From an uncultured Ruminococcus sp. (lineage in GTDB: Bacteria > Bacillota > Clostridia > Oscillospirales > Acutalibacteraceae), in contig CADCNI010000006.1 in the NCBI GenBank assembly GCA_902802795.1, positions 31,405-95,404 of the forward strand: a DNA stretch of 64,000 nt, written 5' to 3'. The notes under the pieces are model-generated. The model saw only the letters and a program-made list of their open reading frames with translations. It was not told where the DNA came from and ran no database searches. The position numbers were made by a program, and so were the translations under genes. Positions 23,403 through 31,372 of this stretch are shown here, piece after piece. Position 1 is the first letter of the stretch; each line of letters begins with the position of its first letter.

Positions 23403-25688
23403 TTAATCTTCGTCATCCGGCACCTGTACTCTGCGTACCCTGACCTTTACTTTCTGCACGCGTCGGGTATATTCTCCCAACAGACCCAGTGCATCCAAAT
23501 CGTCGATCATATCCTCGTCGGTGTAATCGGCAGGTGTCTCATGCACAGGCGGCTGCGGTTCGGGAGGGGGAGGCGGCGCAACCGTCGGTTCCGGATCCTT
23601 TTCCACAAATTCCTCTGTGGGATGATACTTTTCGGAGAAGCTGAGAACGGGATTCATATCCGGTTCCACGCCCAGAGGTTCGGGCTCCGGTTCGGGCTCC
23701 GGTTCCGGTTCAGGCTCCGGTTCGGGAACGATGTTGAAGTCGATGGGAACAAACGGTTCCTCTTCTCCGAATCCTTCGGTGAGATCACGCGGCTCCGGCT
23801 CGGGCATCGGCAGCGGAATAGGCTCCGGTTCCGGTTCGGGCATCGGCTCAGGATAATATTCCATCGGAGGCGGCATGGGCGCATAAATCGGCTGCGGCTC
23901 CGGTTCGGGCATCGGCGGTTGCTTCTTGAAGCGATCAGGAATGTCGATCTTGCCGGTCTTATACAGATAGAGCAGCACTGCCATCGCAATGAGCGCAATC
24001 AACAGCAGGATAAAGACGACAATAAAGAAGACAGCCCAACCGTTGAAATAATAGCCTTGGATCATAATGGTCTGAATGCCGTTGCTCAGGCCAAAACCCA
24101 CCACATCTTCCTCATTAGTCATCTCCTTGGAGACCTGCTCACCGTCCACGGTGCAGGTAATACGGGTCACCATGTTGCCATCATAGCTATAGGTGTAGAT
24201 GTATCCCGACACATTCATCAGCGAGACAAGGGACGTAATATCGTAGCTGTCCATCAGCTTGGTGGTGGGCTTGATATTGAAAATCCCCCAGTTGCGATCA
24301 TAAGCCAGCGCGCGCGCGCCCACACCGCCAAAGAGTACCGACTCCGCCGCAACCACCTTTTTGGCGCTGCCGCTGATATAAATCTTCACTGTAGGAACGG
24401 ACTCGTTTTCCACTGTAATCTTGGTATTGGCGGCGCCCTTGACCTTGTAATACGCAGCGATATTGTCCAGAATCGACGCGTCGGTGCCGCTGGCAAGTGA
24501 AATCACGATTTCCCGGATGAACTTATTGCCTCCGGTCTGAATCAGGTTGTAGTCAATCTCATTCACCCGCGCCATACGCCGGAACAGCGTTTTGTAGGTG
24601 ATGGTTCTGACGTTGCCGCCCTCCACCAGCTTGCTGCCATCGGCCACCGCGTTGGCGTCCTTCTCCTGATCGCCTTCGTTGATATTGATGCGATAAGGCG
24701 CGCTCACTTCCGAGCTGATTTCATAATTCACATTCACGCCGCCTTCTCCCCCGAAATAGGAGAAATCCAGCGCTTCTGCCAGCTCTGTACTCTGCGCGAG
24801 GGGCTGGGAAATATCCTGCACATCCTCAAACGAAACCGCTGCTTCTGCATTGGTCAGCTTTTCCATGTAAGTCTGGAGCTTTGCCGCACTGCCTGCGGTG
24901 AATTCCACCGTATAGATAATGCTGTTGGAACGGGTTCGCTTAGACCATCTGCCGCTGTCAGGCGTATTGTCGTTGAGGAATCCTTCAATCTGGGTAATCT
25001 GTTTTTTATCCACAGCAGACGGTACCGTAATCTGCATTTTACGCTCGATATCGCCGGAGGTCTTCATCACCGTGGAAATGGTAATGCCTGTTACTACAGA
25101 CTGTCCGCCAGATGTCACGTCCACCTGTCCGCCGTCGCAACTGAACTCATCGCCGTCCAGATGAATCTTAACGCCCGTCTGCGTCCAGAATTTTTCGGAT
25201 GTATAATTTTGCGAAGCCGACGTCAAACCGTTTTCGGTGATCACACGGTCGAGCCATCCGAACAGTTCACGGCTCTCAAAATTTTCCTTATACACCACGC
25301 CGCGTGTAAACGCGCCCGTAGAGTAAGAAAACGTCACTTCAGGAGCCTTGCTGCTCAGCAGATTTTTAACTTTGTCGATGTAGTCCTGCTTGGACTCAAA
25401 CGCAAGCGTAAAGTTGTAAACCGCGTCGCTGTCCTTGACCTCATATTGATAGGTCATCTGCTTGGGAATGGCTCCGTCAATCAGCTCGTTCAGATCCTCC
25501 AGACCGCCGGGGAGCTTCGTGTTCAGCTCATCCACATCAAAGGTAACGGACATGACACGCGTCCCGCTGAACTTTTCGCCATCCAGCTCAATGGTGGTTG
25601 CCATATTGGCGCAGCCCGTCAGCAACAGGAGCATAAACCATCCCGCGAACAACGTGACAAGTCTGGCTCGGTGAGTTATGCTTTTCAT
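23403..25688 (-). CDS. Doubly anchored lipoprotein with Pro/Glu cytoplasmic tail
   Basis: A 761-residue protein with a lipoprotein signal (LLLLTGC, Cys26), about 500 extracytoplasmic residues of alternating beta-rich modules, a membrane helix near residues 547-572 ([20 protein letters not shown]), and a 190-residue cytoplasmic tail dominated by Pro-Glu and Pro-Met repeats that ends in the basic segment [15 protein letters not shown] and an acidic tip. The lipid anchor and the C-terminal helix together would hold the outer part as a loop against the membrane. A TTG at 25697 is an alternative start. It lies upstream of the CotH operon, same strand, but separated by a terminator. Family not recognised. 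Confidence 0.8.
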   Translation of the reverse strand: MKSITHRARLVTLFAGWFMLLLLTGCANMATTIELDGEKFSGTRVMSVTFDVDELNTKLPGGLEDLNELIDGAIPKQMTYQYEVKDSDAVYNFTLAFESKQDYIDKVKNLLSSKAPEVTFSYSTGAFTRGVVYKENFESRELFGWLDRVITENGLTSASQNYTSEKFWTQTGVKIHLDGDEFSCDGGQVDVTSGGQSVVTGITISTVMKTSGDIERKMQITVPSAVDKKQITQIEGFLNDNTPDSGRWSKRTRSNSIIYTVEFTAGSAAKLQTYMEKLTNAEAAVSFEDVQDISQPLAQSTELAEALDFSYFGGEGGVNVNYEISSEVSAPYRININEGDQEKDANAVADGSKLVEGGNVRTITYKTLFRRMARVNEIDYNLIQTGGNKFIREIVISLASGTDASILDNIAAYYKVKGAANTKITVENESVPTVKIYISGSAKKVVAAESVLFGGVGARALAYDRNWGIFNIKPTTKLMDSYDITSLVSLMNVSGYIYTYSYDGNMVTRITCTVDGEQVSKEMTNEEDVVGFGLSNGIQTIMIQGYYFNGWAVFFIVVFILLLIALIAMAVLLYLYKTGKIDIPDRFKKQPPMPEPEPQPIYAPMPPPMEYYPEPMPEPEPEPIPLPMPEPEPRDLTEGFGEEEPFVPIDFNIVPEPEPEPEPEPEPEPEPLGVEPDMNPVLSFSEKYHPTEEFVEKDPEPTVAPPPPPEPQPPVHETPADYTDEDMIDDLDALGLLGEYTRRVQKVKVRVRRVQVPDDED

Positions 25689-25750
25689 AAAACCCAATAC
25701 GCCCCTCTCAAGAAATGTAATGATTGCACTATGCAAAATATATATATTCA

Positions 25751-25779
25751 ATTATAATGCAATCACTCAAAAAAATCAA
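25751..25779 (-). promoter_or_regulatory. Promoter of the Pro/Glu-tailed lipoprotein gene
   Basis: On the minus strand TTGATT and TATAAT separated by 17 bases. Confidence 0.78.
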
Positions 25780-25828
25780 TGATTTTTCAATAATTCTGTA
25801 ACAATTTATTATTATACTATTGGTTGTT

Positions 25829-25983
25829 TATAGCAATCCAAATAATCAGGGAGACAAAAGGAGGCGATGATGGTGAGTGCAGGGCAAGGCGGAGGACGAC
25901 GGTGGGCTGGCGCCCACCTAGCAACGCAGCCATGTGCTCACCAGCGCGCCGAACTTGTCTTTTTGTTTGTTTGGATTGCTATA
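25829..25983 (+). mobile_element. MITE-like repeat, copy 2 (155 bp, fullest copy)
   Basis: Same 14-base terminal inverted repeats as copy 1. This copy has the complete right half, including the segment with GCAGCCATGTGCTCACCAGC, which pairs imperfectly with the left arm (TGGTGAGTGC), so the whole element folds back on itself. It lies 12 bases downstream of the FMN-binding-like gene. Confidence 0.9.
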
Positions 25984-25995
25984 AAATCACTTCTG

Positions 25996-26412
25996 TTACG
26001 CATTACCGCTGAGACTGTAGCGGATGGCGTAATATACTGCCTTCTGCACAATCTTGTCGGTATACTGGGTGCCGATATCGCCATCATTGGGGGTAATGGT
26101 CTGATACTGTACAATGGCGTCCGCCACTTGTCTGGCCCTCGTGGGATTGATGCCCGCGTAATCAGTGAGAAGAATTTCCGTATATTGGCCGTTGACAACC
26201 GTTACTTCCACATCCGCCGACATCTGCCCCGACATATATGAGCCGGTAAAGGTTTTCTCTGAGATACCGCTGATATCCACATCCTCCAGGATCATTTCCT
26301 GCTCCACCAGCTTTTCGTTCATCCGGTAAATCATATTGGGAATAAGAAGAGCGGCCGCTGCAAAAGAAATCAATACGATGAATACCCATTTTTTGACATT
26401 GTTTTTTTTCAT
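25996..26412 (-). CDS. Membrane-anchored FMN-binding-like protein
   Basis: A 138-residue protein with an N-terminal membrane helix (about 8-28, VFIVLISFAAAALLIPNMIY) and an extracytoplasmic domain whose pattern follows FMN_bind (RnfG/NqrC C-terminal) domains: TFTGSYMSGQMSADVEVTVVNGQYTEI and later GDIGTQYTDKIVQKAVYYAI. The flavin attachment motif SGAT is not present; the equivalent segment reads DIGTQYTDK, so covalent flavin is not expected. The ATG follows GAGAAGGATT. Function unknown. Confidence 0.65.
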   Translation of the reverse strand: MKKNNVKKWVFIVLISFAAAALLIPNMIYRMNEKLVEQEMILEDVDISGISEKTFTGSYMSGQMSADVEVTVVNGQYTEILLTDYAGINPTRARQVADAIVQYQTITPNDGDIGTQYTDKIVQKAVYYAIRYSLSGNA

Positions 26413-26456
26413 AATCCTTCTCTCCTTCCGGAAAAATGTCAATACATGTATTATAG

Positions 26457-26479
26457 CACACATGGAGCTCCATTGTGTG
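26457..26479. promoter_or_regulatory. Inverted repeat upstream of the FMN-binding-like gene
   Basis: A 23-base near-perfect palindrome centred on TGGAGCTCCA with CACACA/TTGTGTG arms, directly upstream of a TATAAT box (26450-26455, minus strand). It is well placed to be a repressor or activator site. Confidence 0.4.
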
Positions 26480-26493
26480 TAAAAAATGAAAAC

Positions 26494-26542
26494 AAAAACG
26501 TCAGCCCCCAATACCCGAAACGGATTGGGAGCTGACGTTTTT
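26494..26542. terminator. Strong bidirectional hairpin
   Basis: AAAAACGTCAGC and CCCAAT arms pair with ATTGGG and GCTGACGTTTTT, giving a long stem with T-runs on both strands. Confidence 0.8.
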
Positions 26543-26555
26543 AAGAGGGATTATA

Positions 26556-26711
26556 ATGAAAAAAAGAAAAATAAGGGGATGTCGTGTTGAAAATCTATCA
26601 AAGCTGCAAAACCGGGTATTTGAAACAAGACACCGAATTGACAGCGGGAACAATCATGCGGTAAGTGGTGATACGATCACATCGGCGGTCATCAGGCCGC
26701 CGATGCAATAA
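26556..26711 (+). CDS. Possible 51-residue basic peptide
   Basis: An open frame starts MKKRKIRGCRVENLSKLQNR at an ATG seven bases after AGAGGG. It is the only frame in the gap with a decent ribosome site. I see no promoter for it, it points away from all neighbours and lies just after a terminator, so it may be spurious. Confidence 0.22.
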   Translation: MKKRKIRGCRVENLSKLQNRVFETRHRIDSGNNHAVSGDTITSAVIRPPMQ

Positions 26712-26788
26712 GACTTGCCTGAAATAATAAATGTGACCGACCGCACAGGTACGGGACGCTGTTTCCTCGGAAAAAAATCCCTCAGAAA

Positions 26789-27043
26789 TTAGTCCTCGAT
26801 GACCTTGTAGAGCTTATACTTAACCAGAATCTCTTCGTCCTTGATATTGTCGCAGACCAGCGTGGCGTTGGAGATGATGCCGCCCTCGATGAGCTTTTGG
26901 AGACCAACGAGTTGGCAGAGCTTGCTCTTGAGGTTGAGCTTGTCGCCCTCCTCCGTTACCAGGTAGATGTTGCTCTGGCATTTGTCAATAATAGAAAGAA
27001 ATTCATTGACATCGACATTGCTAAGTGACCATACTGTACTCAT
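26789..27043 (-). CDS. Conserved small clostridial protein of unknown function
   Basis: An 84-residue soluble protein, MSTVWSLSNVDVNEFLSIID at the N-terminus, then a strand (NIYLVTEEGDKLNLKSKLCQL) and a second (ISNATLVCDNIKDEEILVKYKLYKV). I recall close relatives in many Ruminococcaceae, where they are often misnamed polyA polymerase; the sequence does not support that name. The ATG follows AAAGGATG. A consensus promoter lies about 130 bases upstream, so the mRNA has a long leader. Confidence 0.72.
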   Translation of the reverse strand: MSTVWSLSNVDVNEFLSIIDKCQSNIYLVTEEGDKLNLKSKLCQLVGLQKLIEGGIISNATLVCDNIKDEEILVKYKLYKVIED

Positions 27044-27763
27044 GATAAAATCATCCTTTCAGAAAAATAATGACTTCGTGAATTCTGTGAGCTGATGACA
27101 GGTCAGTCTGACGGGTGTTTCACTCGGAAGCCGAAGCCCTTTGTGAATGCCCCTTCGCAATCACCACTGTCATTATACCACATTTTCCGTCAATGTCAAC
27201 AGTTTTGAAGAATTTTTTCGTCATCTAAACCAAACCGAAGATTAGAAAGTAGAATATAATTCGATTTTTTTGTGCACTTTGCACCCGACTTTTTCCATTT
27301 TCCCTCTTAAAGCCAATGAAAAAAAGGAGTTGCCTTGTGAGGTTTCTCCCAAAACCGAAACAAATCGATTTTGATTTTGTGCAATTGAGCGTTTTGGAAA
27401 AATCAAACTTCTACACCCAAAACAGGAAGAAAAAAGGTTTTTTCTTCAAGAAATCGTCAATAACTCTTGAATAGACGGAATTTTTGTGCTATTCTTTAAG
27501 AAGCGGAATTTGCCGACGCAGCCCGCGAATTCAACACGACACCTCACCTTTCTCGGGAAAAGCTCCGCATACCCGTGGAATGATGCAGATTGTCTCCCGA
27601 ATCCATTATAATATAAAAAATCCCAATAGTACATACCTTTTTTTCATTTTGTCAATAATTTTAAAATAGGGCATTTTTTTCAAAGAGGTATTGACGGATA
27701 TCGCAAATGTCCGACAAAATATAACAGAATCCACCACCAAACCCAAAGAAAGGATCGAGTCAT
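27044..27763. other. 720-base intergenic region
   Basis: AT-rich and without a convincing gene. It holds the promoter at 27172-27199 for the leftward gene and the ribosome site of the DUF2975 gene at its right end. The two short opposing frames near 27446-27669 have no ribosome site and overlap one another, so I do not treat them as genes. Confidence 0.6.
27172..27199 (-). promoter_or_regulatory. Promoter of the 26789-27043 gene
   Basis: On the minus strand TTGACA and TATAAT separated by 16 bases; the implied leader is about 120 bases long. Confidence 0.75.
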
Positions 27764-28237
27764 TTGAACACCATCAGGAAATTTTTCAAATTTAACCTCA
27801 GCTATATGGCGTGTTTCTTCATCAGCGTAATTATTTTAGTAGGCTGCGTCGTCTATGTCGCGCTACCGTGGCTGGTCGATTGGTACATCGACAACACCGC
27901 TGTGGAGATTTCCGCATCCACTCACAAGGTCATGATCTCCATGCTCTATTCCATAGGCGTGCCGATCTTCATCACGCTTGTCATGCTGTGGCTTTTGACA
28001 ATGAATATCAGCCGGGGAAAGTCCTTCATCACCAAAAACGTCACCTATCTGCGCGTCATCAGCGTATGCAGCGTGGTCATCGCGGTCATGGTGCAGTTTT
28101 TCTCCACCTTTTTAAAATCGTTCTTTCCATTTATCATTACCATTATATTCCTGCTGTTAGCGCTGCTCACAGCGGTTTTCGCCAATCTGTTCCAGGCGGC
28201 CGTCCAATATAAAGAAGAAAATGACCTGACAGTTTGA
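27764..28237 (+). CDS. DUF2975 family four-helix membrane protein
   Basis: A 157-residue protein with four membrane helices (about 14-38, 60-82, 95-118, 122-146), matching the DUF2975 layout. It starts at a TTG nine bases after AAAGGA. DUF2975 genes are almost always followed by a small XRE regulator, as here (the next ribosome site lies at its stop codon). The pair is common in Firmicutes and its role is unknown. Confidence 0.87.
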   Translation: MNTIRKFFKFNLSYMACFFISVIILVGCVVYVALPWLVDWYIDNTAVEISASTHKVMISMLYSIGVPIFITLVMLWLLTMNISRGKSFITKNVTYLRVISVCSVVIAVMVQFFSTFLKSFFPFIITIIFLLLALLTAVFANLFQAAVQYKEENDLTV

Positions 28238-28254
28238 GTAAGGAGGATACCCTT

Positions 28255-28494
28255 TTGCCTATTATCGTAAATCTGGACGTCGTGATGGCCAAAAGAAAAA
28301 TCGGCGCATCCAAACTGGCCGAAAGAGTCGGCATCACGCTGTCTAATCTTTCTATCTTAAAAAACAACAGAGCCAAGGCAATCCGTTTTTCCACTCTGCT
28401 CGCCATCTGCAAGGAACTGGACTGTCAGCCCGGCGATATTCTGGAATATGTACCGGGCGACGAGGACGACGAGGAAAACGACAGCGACAAGTAA
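28255..28494 (+). CDS. XRE-family regulator (YozG-like)
   Basis: A 79-residue helix-turn-helix protein: VNLDVVMAKRKIGASKLAERVGITLSNLSILKNNRAKAIRFSTL, then the family ending CKELDCQPGDILEY and an acidic tail. I place the start at the TTG at 28255, seven bases after AAGGAGG, giving the standard YozG N-terminus; a TTG at 28234 overlaps the previous gene and has no ribosome site. It is the usual partner of DUF2975. Confidence 0.9.
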   Translation: MPIIVNLDVVMAKRKIGASKLAERVGITLSNLSILKNNRAKAIRFSTLLAICKELDCQPGDILEYVPGDEDDEENDSDK

Positions 28495-28516
28495 TTCCGG
28501 GAGGCAGCCTTTTATT

Positions 28517-28846
28517 ATGATGATTTCACCCTATTACATGATCATTGCGCTCGGCTGTCTGGCCGGAGCGGTACTGATGTTCACCCGTTTCCGTGATCAG
28601 GCGGAGGTGACGTTCCCCGCGGGCATTTTGCTGGCACTGGGCGGCATTTATCTTCTCTGCCGACAGTTTTTCCCCGGCCTTGCCGACAGCAGCGCCGTTT
28701 CATGGGTGGTGCGCGGCGTGCTGGTGGTGTTCCTCATCTACCTGCTGCTCTGCTGGAACAACCTCAAAGCTGAACGCAGCGCGGAATTTGACACACCCCC
28801 GCAGGACACAGCGGACAAAAGCGACGAAACGGAAAGTGAGAGTTAG
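28517..28846 (+). CDS. Small three-helix membrane protein
   Basis: A 109-residue protein beginning MMISPYYMIIALGCLAGAVLM, with hydrophobic stretches at about 5-22, 33-50 and 62-81, and an acidic Ser/Thr/Asp-rich C-terminal tail. Not recognised. It follows the DUF2975/XRE pair by 22 bases and probably shares its mRNA. Confidence 0.65.
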   Translation: MMISPYYMIIALGCLAGAVLMFTRFRDQAEVTFPAGILLALGGIYLLCRQFFPGLADSSAVSWVVRGVLVVFLIYLLLCWNNLKAERSAEFDTPPQDTADKSDETESES

Positions 28847-28912
28847 TGGTCAGTGGTTAGTGTGAAGTGGGAAGTGGTTAGTGGGAAGTGGTCACTCCCC
28901 ACTAACCACTAA
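28842..28912. repeat. Heptad repeat foldback (TTAGTGG / CCACTAA)
   Basis: Degenerate seven-base units of the TNAGTGG type on the left and CCACTAACCACT on the right, so the region folds into a hairpin. It follows the stop codon of the 28517 gene and ends just before the ribosome site of the AEC transporter. Confidence 0.8.
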
Positions 28913-28930
28913 TTTTTCGGAGGAAATACA

Positions 28931-29854
28931 ATGATAGCCAATTTTTTGATCGTATTGGGACAAGTGCTGTCCCTCTTTCTGATGATTGCCGTGGGCTTCG
29001 GCATGTACAAGGCCAAAATGCTGAACGACGCGGGCGCGGCGCAAATGACCGACCTGCTGCTCTATGCCGTCACGCCCTGCGTCGTCATTCACGCTTTCTG
29101 CCGCGACTTCGACCCGCAGACCGCCCGCTCCATTGCGGTCTTTGCCGTCGCGGGGGCGTTGGTGATGGTGTTTGGCATACTCGTGGGAACGCTGCTCTAT
29201 CGCAAGGGCGAGGATAACGCCCGCACCGTGCAGCGGTTCGCAATGGTATTCTCCAACTGCGGATTCATGGGCATTCCGCTGGCCGGGGCAGTGTGCGGCG
29301 AGTGGGGCACGCTGTATTCCTCTATCTTTGTAGTCATTTTCAATCTGTTCCAATGGACTTACGGCGTAGCGCTCATGTCGGGGCAGCGGCTTTCAGTCAG
29401 AAAGGCTTTTCTCAATCCCTGCATGATAGGTCTTGCCGTGGGACTGCCGCTCTTCCTGCTGTCGGTACATCTCCCATCCCCTGTGGAAAACGCGGTTTCC
29501 ATGATGGCGGGTCTCAATTCCCCTCTCGCTATGATCGTTATTGGCACACATCTGGCAAAAGCCGACCTTGTCAGCACGCTCAAGGACACACGCTGCTATT
29601 TCACGGCGTTCATGCGGCTGTCAGCGCAGCCTGTGGTCATCATGGCGGTCATACTTGCCCTGCCGTGGCTGGATGACAACCAGACCCTGACACTCGCCGT
29701 GATGTGCGGCGCGCCTGTCGCCGCCTCCTGCGCCCTGTTCGCCACCAAATACCAGCGCGATTCGGGACTTGCCAGCCGCATGGTGGCGCTCTCCACCATT
29801 CTTTCCATGATCACGCTGCCGCTGCTCTTAGCCGCGGTGCGGGCTTTAGTGTGA
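28931..29854 (+). CDS. AEC family transporter
   Basis: A 307-residue integral membrane protein of the auxin efflux carrier family, with about ten hydrophobic helices in two halves. The half-site motifs FSNCGFMGIPL (about 108) and CGAPVAASCALFATKY (about 268) are typical of the crossover helices. Bacterial members transport small carboxylic acids such as malate or malonate; the substrate here cannot be told. Ribosome site GGAGG. Confidence 0.92.
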   Translation: MIANFLIVLGQVLSLFLMIAVGFGMYKAKMLNDAGAAQMTDLLLYAVTPCVVIHAFCRDFDPQTARSIAVFAVAGALVMVFGILVGTLLYRKGEDNARTVQRFAMVFSNCGFMGIPLAGAVCGEWGTLYSSIFVVIFNLFQWTYGVALMSGQRLSVRKAFLNPCMIGLAVGLPLFLLSVHLPSPVENAVSMMAGLNSPLAMIVIGTHLAKADLVSTLKDTRCYFTAFMRLSAQPVVIMAVILALPWLDDNQTLTLAVMCGAPVAASCALFATKYQRDSGLASRMVALSTILSMITLPLLLAAVRALV

Positions 29855-29880
29855 TATATTTGCTGACATGACGCAACTAT

Positions 29881-29991
29881 TATAGCAATCCAAATAATCA
29901 GGGAGACAAAAGGAGGCGATGATGGTGAGTGCAGGGCAAGGCGGAGGACGACGGTGGGCTGGCGCCCACCTAGGATGTTTGGATTGCTATA
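29881..29991 (+). mobile_element. MITE-like repeat, copy 3 (111 bp)
   Basis: Full left half identical to copies 1 and 2 up to CACCTAG, then a jump to the terminal GGATTGCTATA, so the right interior is deleted. Terminal inverted repeats intact. Confidence 0.88.
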
Positions 29992-30023
29992 GATAGATTC
30001 TTATATAAAGAGGTGAATACGCG

Positions 30024-30473
30024 TTGAAAAAGGAAAACCTCACGCTGCTTCTCATCGGCGGTCTTTGCGCCGTGGGATGCACTGTCATTGCCGTTTTTAA
30101 CACAGTGCAGGCATCCTTTCTTCACGCCGACATCATCCCCGCTTCGGAATACTACATATCTCCCGTTTTACCGTCTTTGTCGGATACCGGCAATTCCTCC
30201 GACGATACACAGGAAACAAAGCAAAACACTATCAACATCAACACTGCCACTGCGGAGGAACTAGCCGCGTTTCTGCCCGGAATAGGTCAGAAGAAAGCAC
30301 AGGCCATTATCGACTATCGCGAAGCGGCGGGCGGCTTCGATTCGGTGGACGAACTGATCAACGTCAAGGGCATAGGGCTCAAAACGCTCGATAATTTGCG
30401 TCCATATTGCCGTGTATCCGATGAAACCGATAAATCTGATTCATCGGATGACCCCCGTACATCCGGTGAATAA
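30024..30473 (+). CDS. ComEA-like helix-hairpin-helix DNA-binding membrane protein
   Basis: A 149-residue protein with an N-terminal membrane anchor (about 8-28), a Ser/Asp-rich linker and a ComEA-type double helix-hairpin-helix domain (about 73-131): ININTATAEELAAFLPGIG and FDSVDELINVKGIGLKTLDNL. ComEA binds incoming DNA outside the membrane during transformation. The SLBB domain of full-length ComEA is absent, so this is a short form. TTG start after AGAGGTG. No other competence gene is nearby. Confidence 0.87.
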   Translation: MKKENLTLLLIGGLCAVGCTVIAVFNTVQASFLHADIIPASEYYISPVLPSLSDTGNSSDDTQETKQNTININTATAEELAAFLPGIGQKKAQAIIDYREAAGGFDSVDELINVKGIGLKTLDNLRPYCRVSDETDKSDSSDDPRTSGE

Positions 30474-30474
30474 A

Positions 30475-30519
30475 CAAAAAACGCGTCATTGATCTTTGCA
30501 AAAAGGCAATGACGCGTTT
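30475..30519. terminator. Bidirectional terminator after the ComEA-like gene
   Basis: AAACGCGTCATTG pairs with CAATGACGCGTTT; the minus strand has a T-run directly after it. Confidence 0.8.
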
Positions 30520-30534
30520 CATATTCTATTATAC

Positions 30535-30627
30535 TATAGCAATCCAAACAAACAAAAAGACAAGTTCGGCGCGCTGGTGAGCACATGGCTGCGTTGTCGT
30601 CCTAGGTGGGCGCCAGCCCACCGTCGT
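30535..30627 (-). mobile_element. MITE-like repeat, copy 4 (truncated, inverted)
   Basis: Reverse orientation relative to copies 1-3. It begins with TATAGCAATCCAAACAAACA, corresponding to the right end of copy 2, runs through the complement of the hairpin region and stops at CCGTCGT, so its other terminal repeat is missing. Confidence 0.85.
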
Positions 30628-30640
30628 TTGACATTTAGTA

Positions 30641-31096
30641 TTAGTCTTTGTTGGAGAGCTTTTTCAATTCTCTCATAAAGGTGTCGATATCCTGAAACTG
30701 CCGATAAACCGAAGCAAAACGCACATAAGCGACCTGATTGATATCCATGAGTTTTTCGAGGGCATACTCTCCGAGCTGCACCGACGTGACCTCGTGATTA
30801 GGAGAATTGACCAGCAGGTTTTCAATATCGTCCACCGCCTTTTCCAGCGCTTTCAGATCAATTTCGCTCTTTTTGCAGGCGCGCAGCATGCTTTGCAGCA
30901 GCTTCTCGCGATCGAACGGCTCGCAGTATTTGTTCTTTTTGATGACAATGATGGGGACGGCTTCCACATATTCATAGGTGGTGAAACGCTTGTCGCACTG
31001 CAAACATTCGCGTCTGCGACGAATTTTGCTCCCGTCATCTGTGGGGCGGGAATCGATAACCTTGCTTTCGGAATATCCGCAGTAGGGGCATTTCAA
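30641..31096 (-). CDS. nrdR: Transcriptional repressor NrdR
   Basis: NrdR represses ribonucleotide reductase genes in response to (d)ATP. The 151-residue protein starts [18 protein letters not shown] with the four-cysteine zinc ribbon (CPYC, later CLQC) and an ATP-cone domain (about 48-136, [20 protein letters not shown]). The TTG at 31096 is chosen for its ribosome site (AGGAGTG, seven bases) and because it gives exactly the conserved N-terminus; the ATG further upstream would add 12 residues. No NrdR box or nrd gene is visible in the window. Confidence 0.95.
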   Translation of the reverse strand: MKCPYCGYSESKVIDSRPTDDGSKIRRRRECLQCDKRFTTYEYVEAVPIIVIKKNKYCEPFDREKLLQSMLRACKKSEIDLKALEKAVDDIENLLVNSPNHEVTSVQLGEYALEKLMDINQVAYVRFASVYRQFQDIDTFMRELKKLSNKD

Positions 31097-31189
31097 ATCA
31101 ATCACTCCTGTAAATAATTCTCTAAACGTCAAAAGACGCCTTATTTTTCAAGAGTATTATAGCATTTTATTTAAAAAAATGCAATCGTA

Positions 31190-31372
31190 TCAGGAAAAAA
31201 AATTCAAAACTGCCACTCCTGCCGCTGCCGCCAGACATACCAGTCCCCCATATTGCGCCACTGTTTTTTCGCGACGGTATTCCTCCCCTTCCCATCCGCG
31301 GCAGAGACGCACCTGCCCCAGCCACGAAATCAGCAGCAGCAGTATCATCACATTTGGAATGTCCAGCTTCAT
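31190..31372 (-). CDS. Small membrane protein of the ger locus
   Basis: A 60-residue protein with two hydrophobic segments (MKLDIPNVMILLLLISWLG and YGGLVCLAAAAGVAVLNFF) joined by a charged loop. Its start overlaps the stop of the gerC gene (ATGA) and follows AGGAGGGGGG. Small extra membrane proteins (GerD-like or the fourth gene of some receptor operons) are known in germinant receptor loci; sequence similarity is too low to name it. Confidence 0.68.
   Translation of the reverse strand: MKLDIPNVMILLLLISWLGQVRLCRGWEGEEYRREKTVAQYGGLVCLAAAAGVAVLNFFS

Noticed and set aside
26640-26711. CATCGGCGG/CCGCCGATG hairpin as a terminator
   Set aside because: The stem is good but neither strand has a following T-run, and it overlaps the possible 51-residue frame; left unassigned.
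27446-27669. Two short overlapping frames in the 27.0-27.8 kb gap
   Set aside because: No ribosome sites, opposite strands over the same bases, AT-rich low-information peptides.
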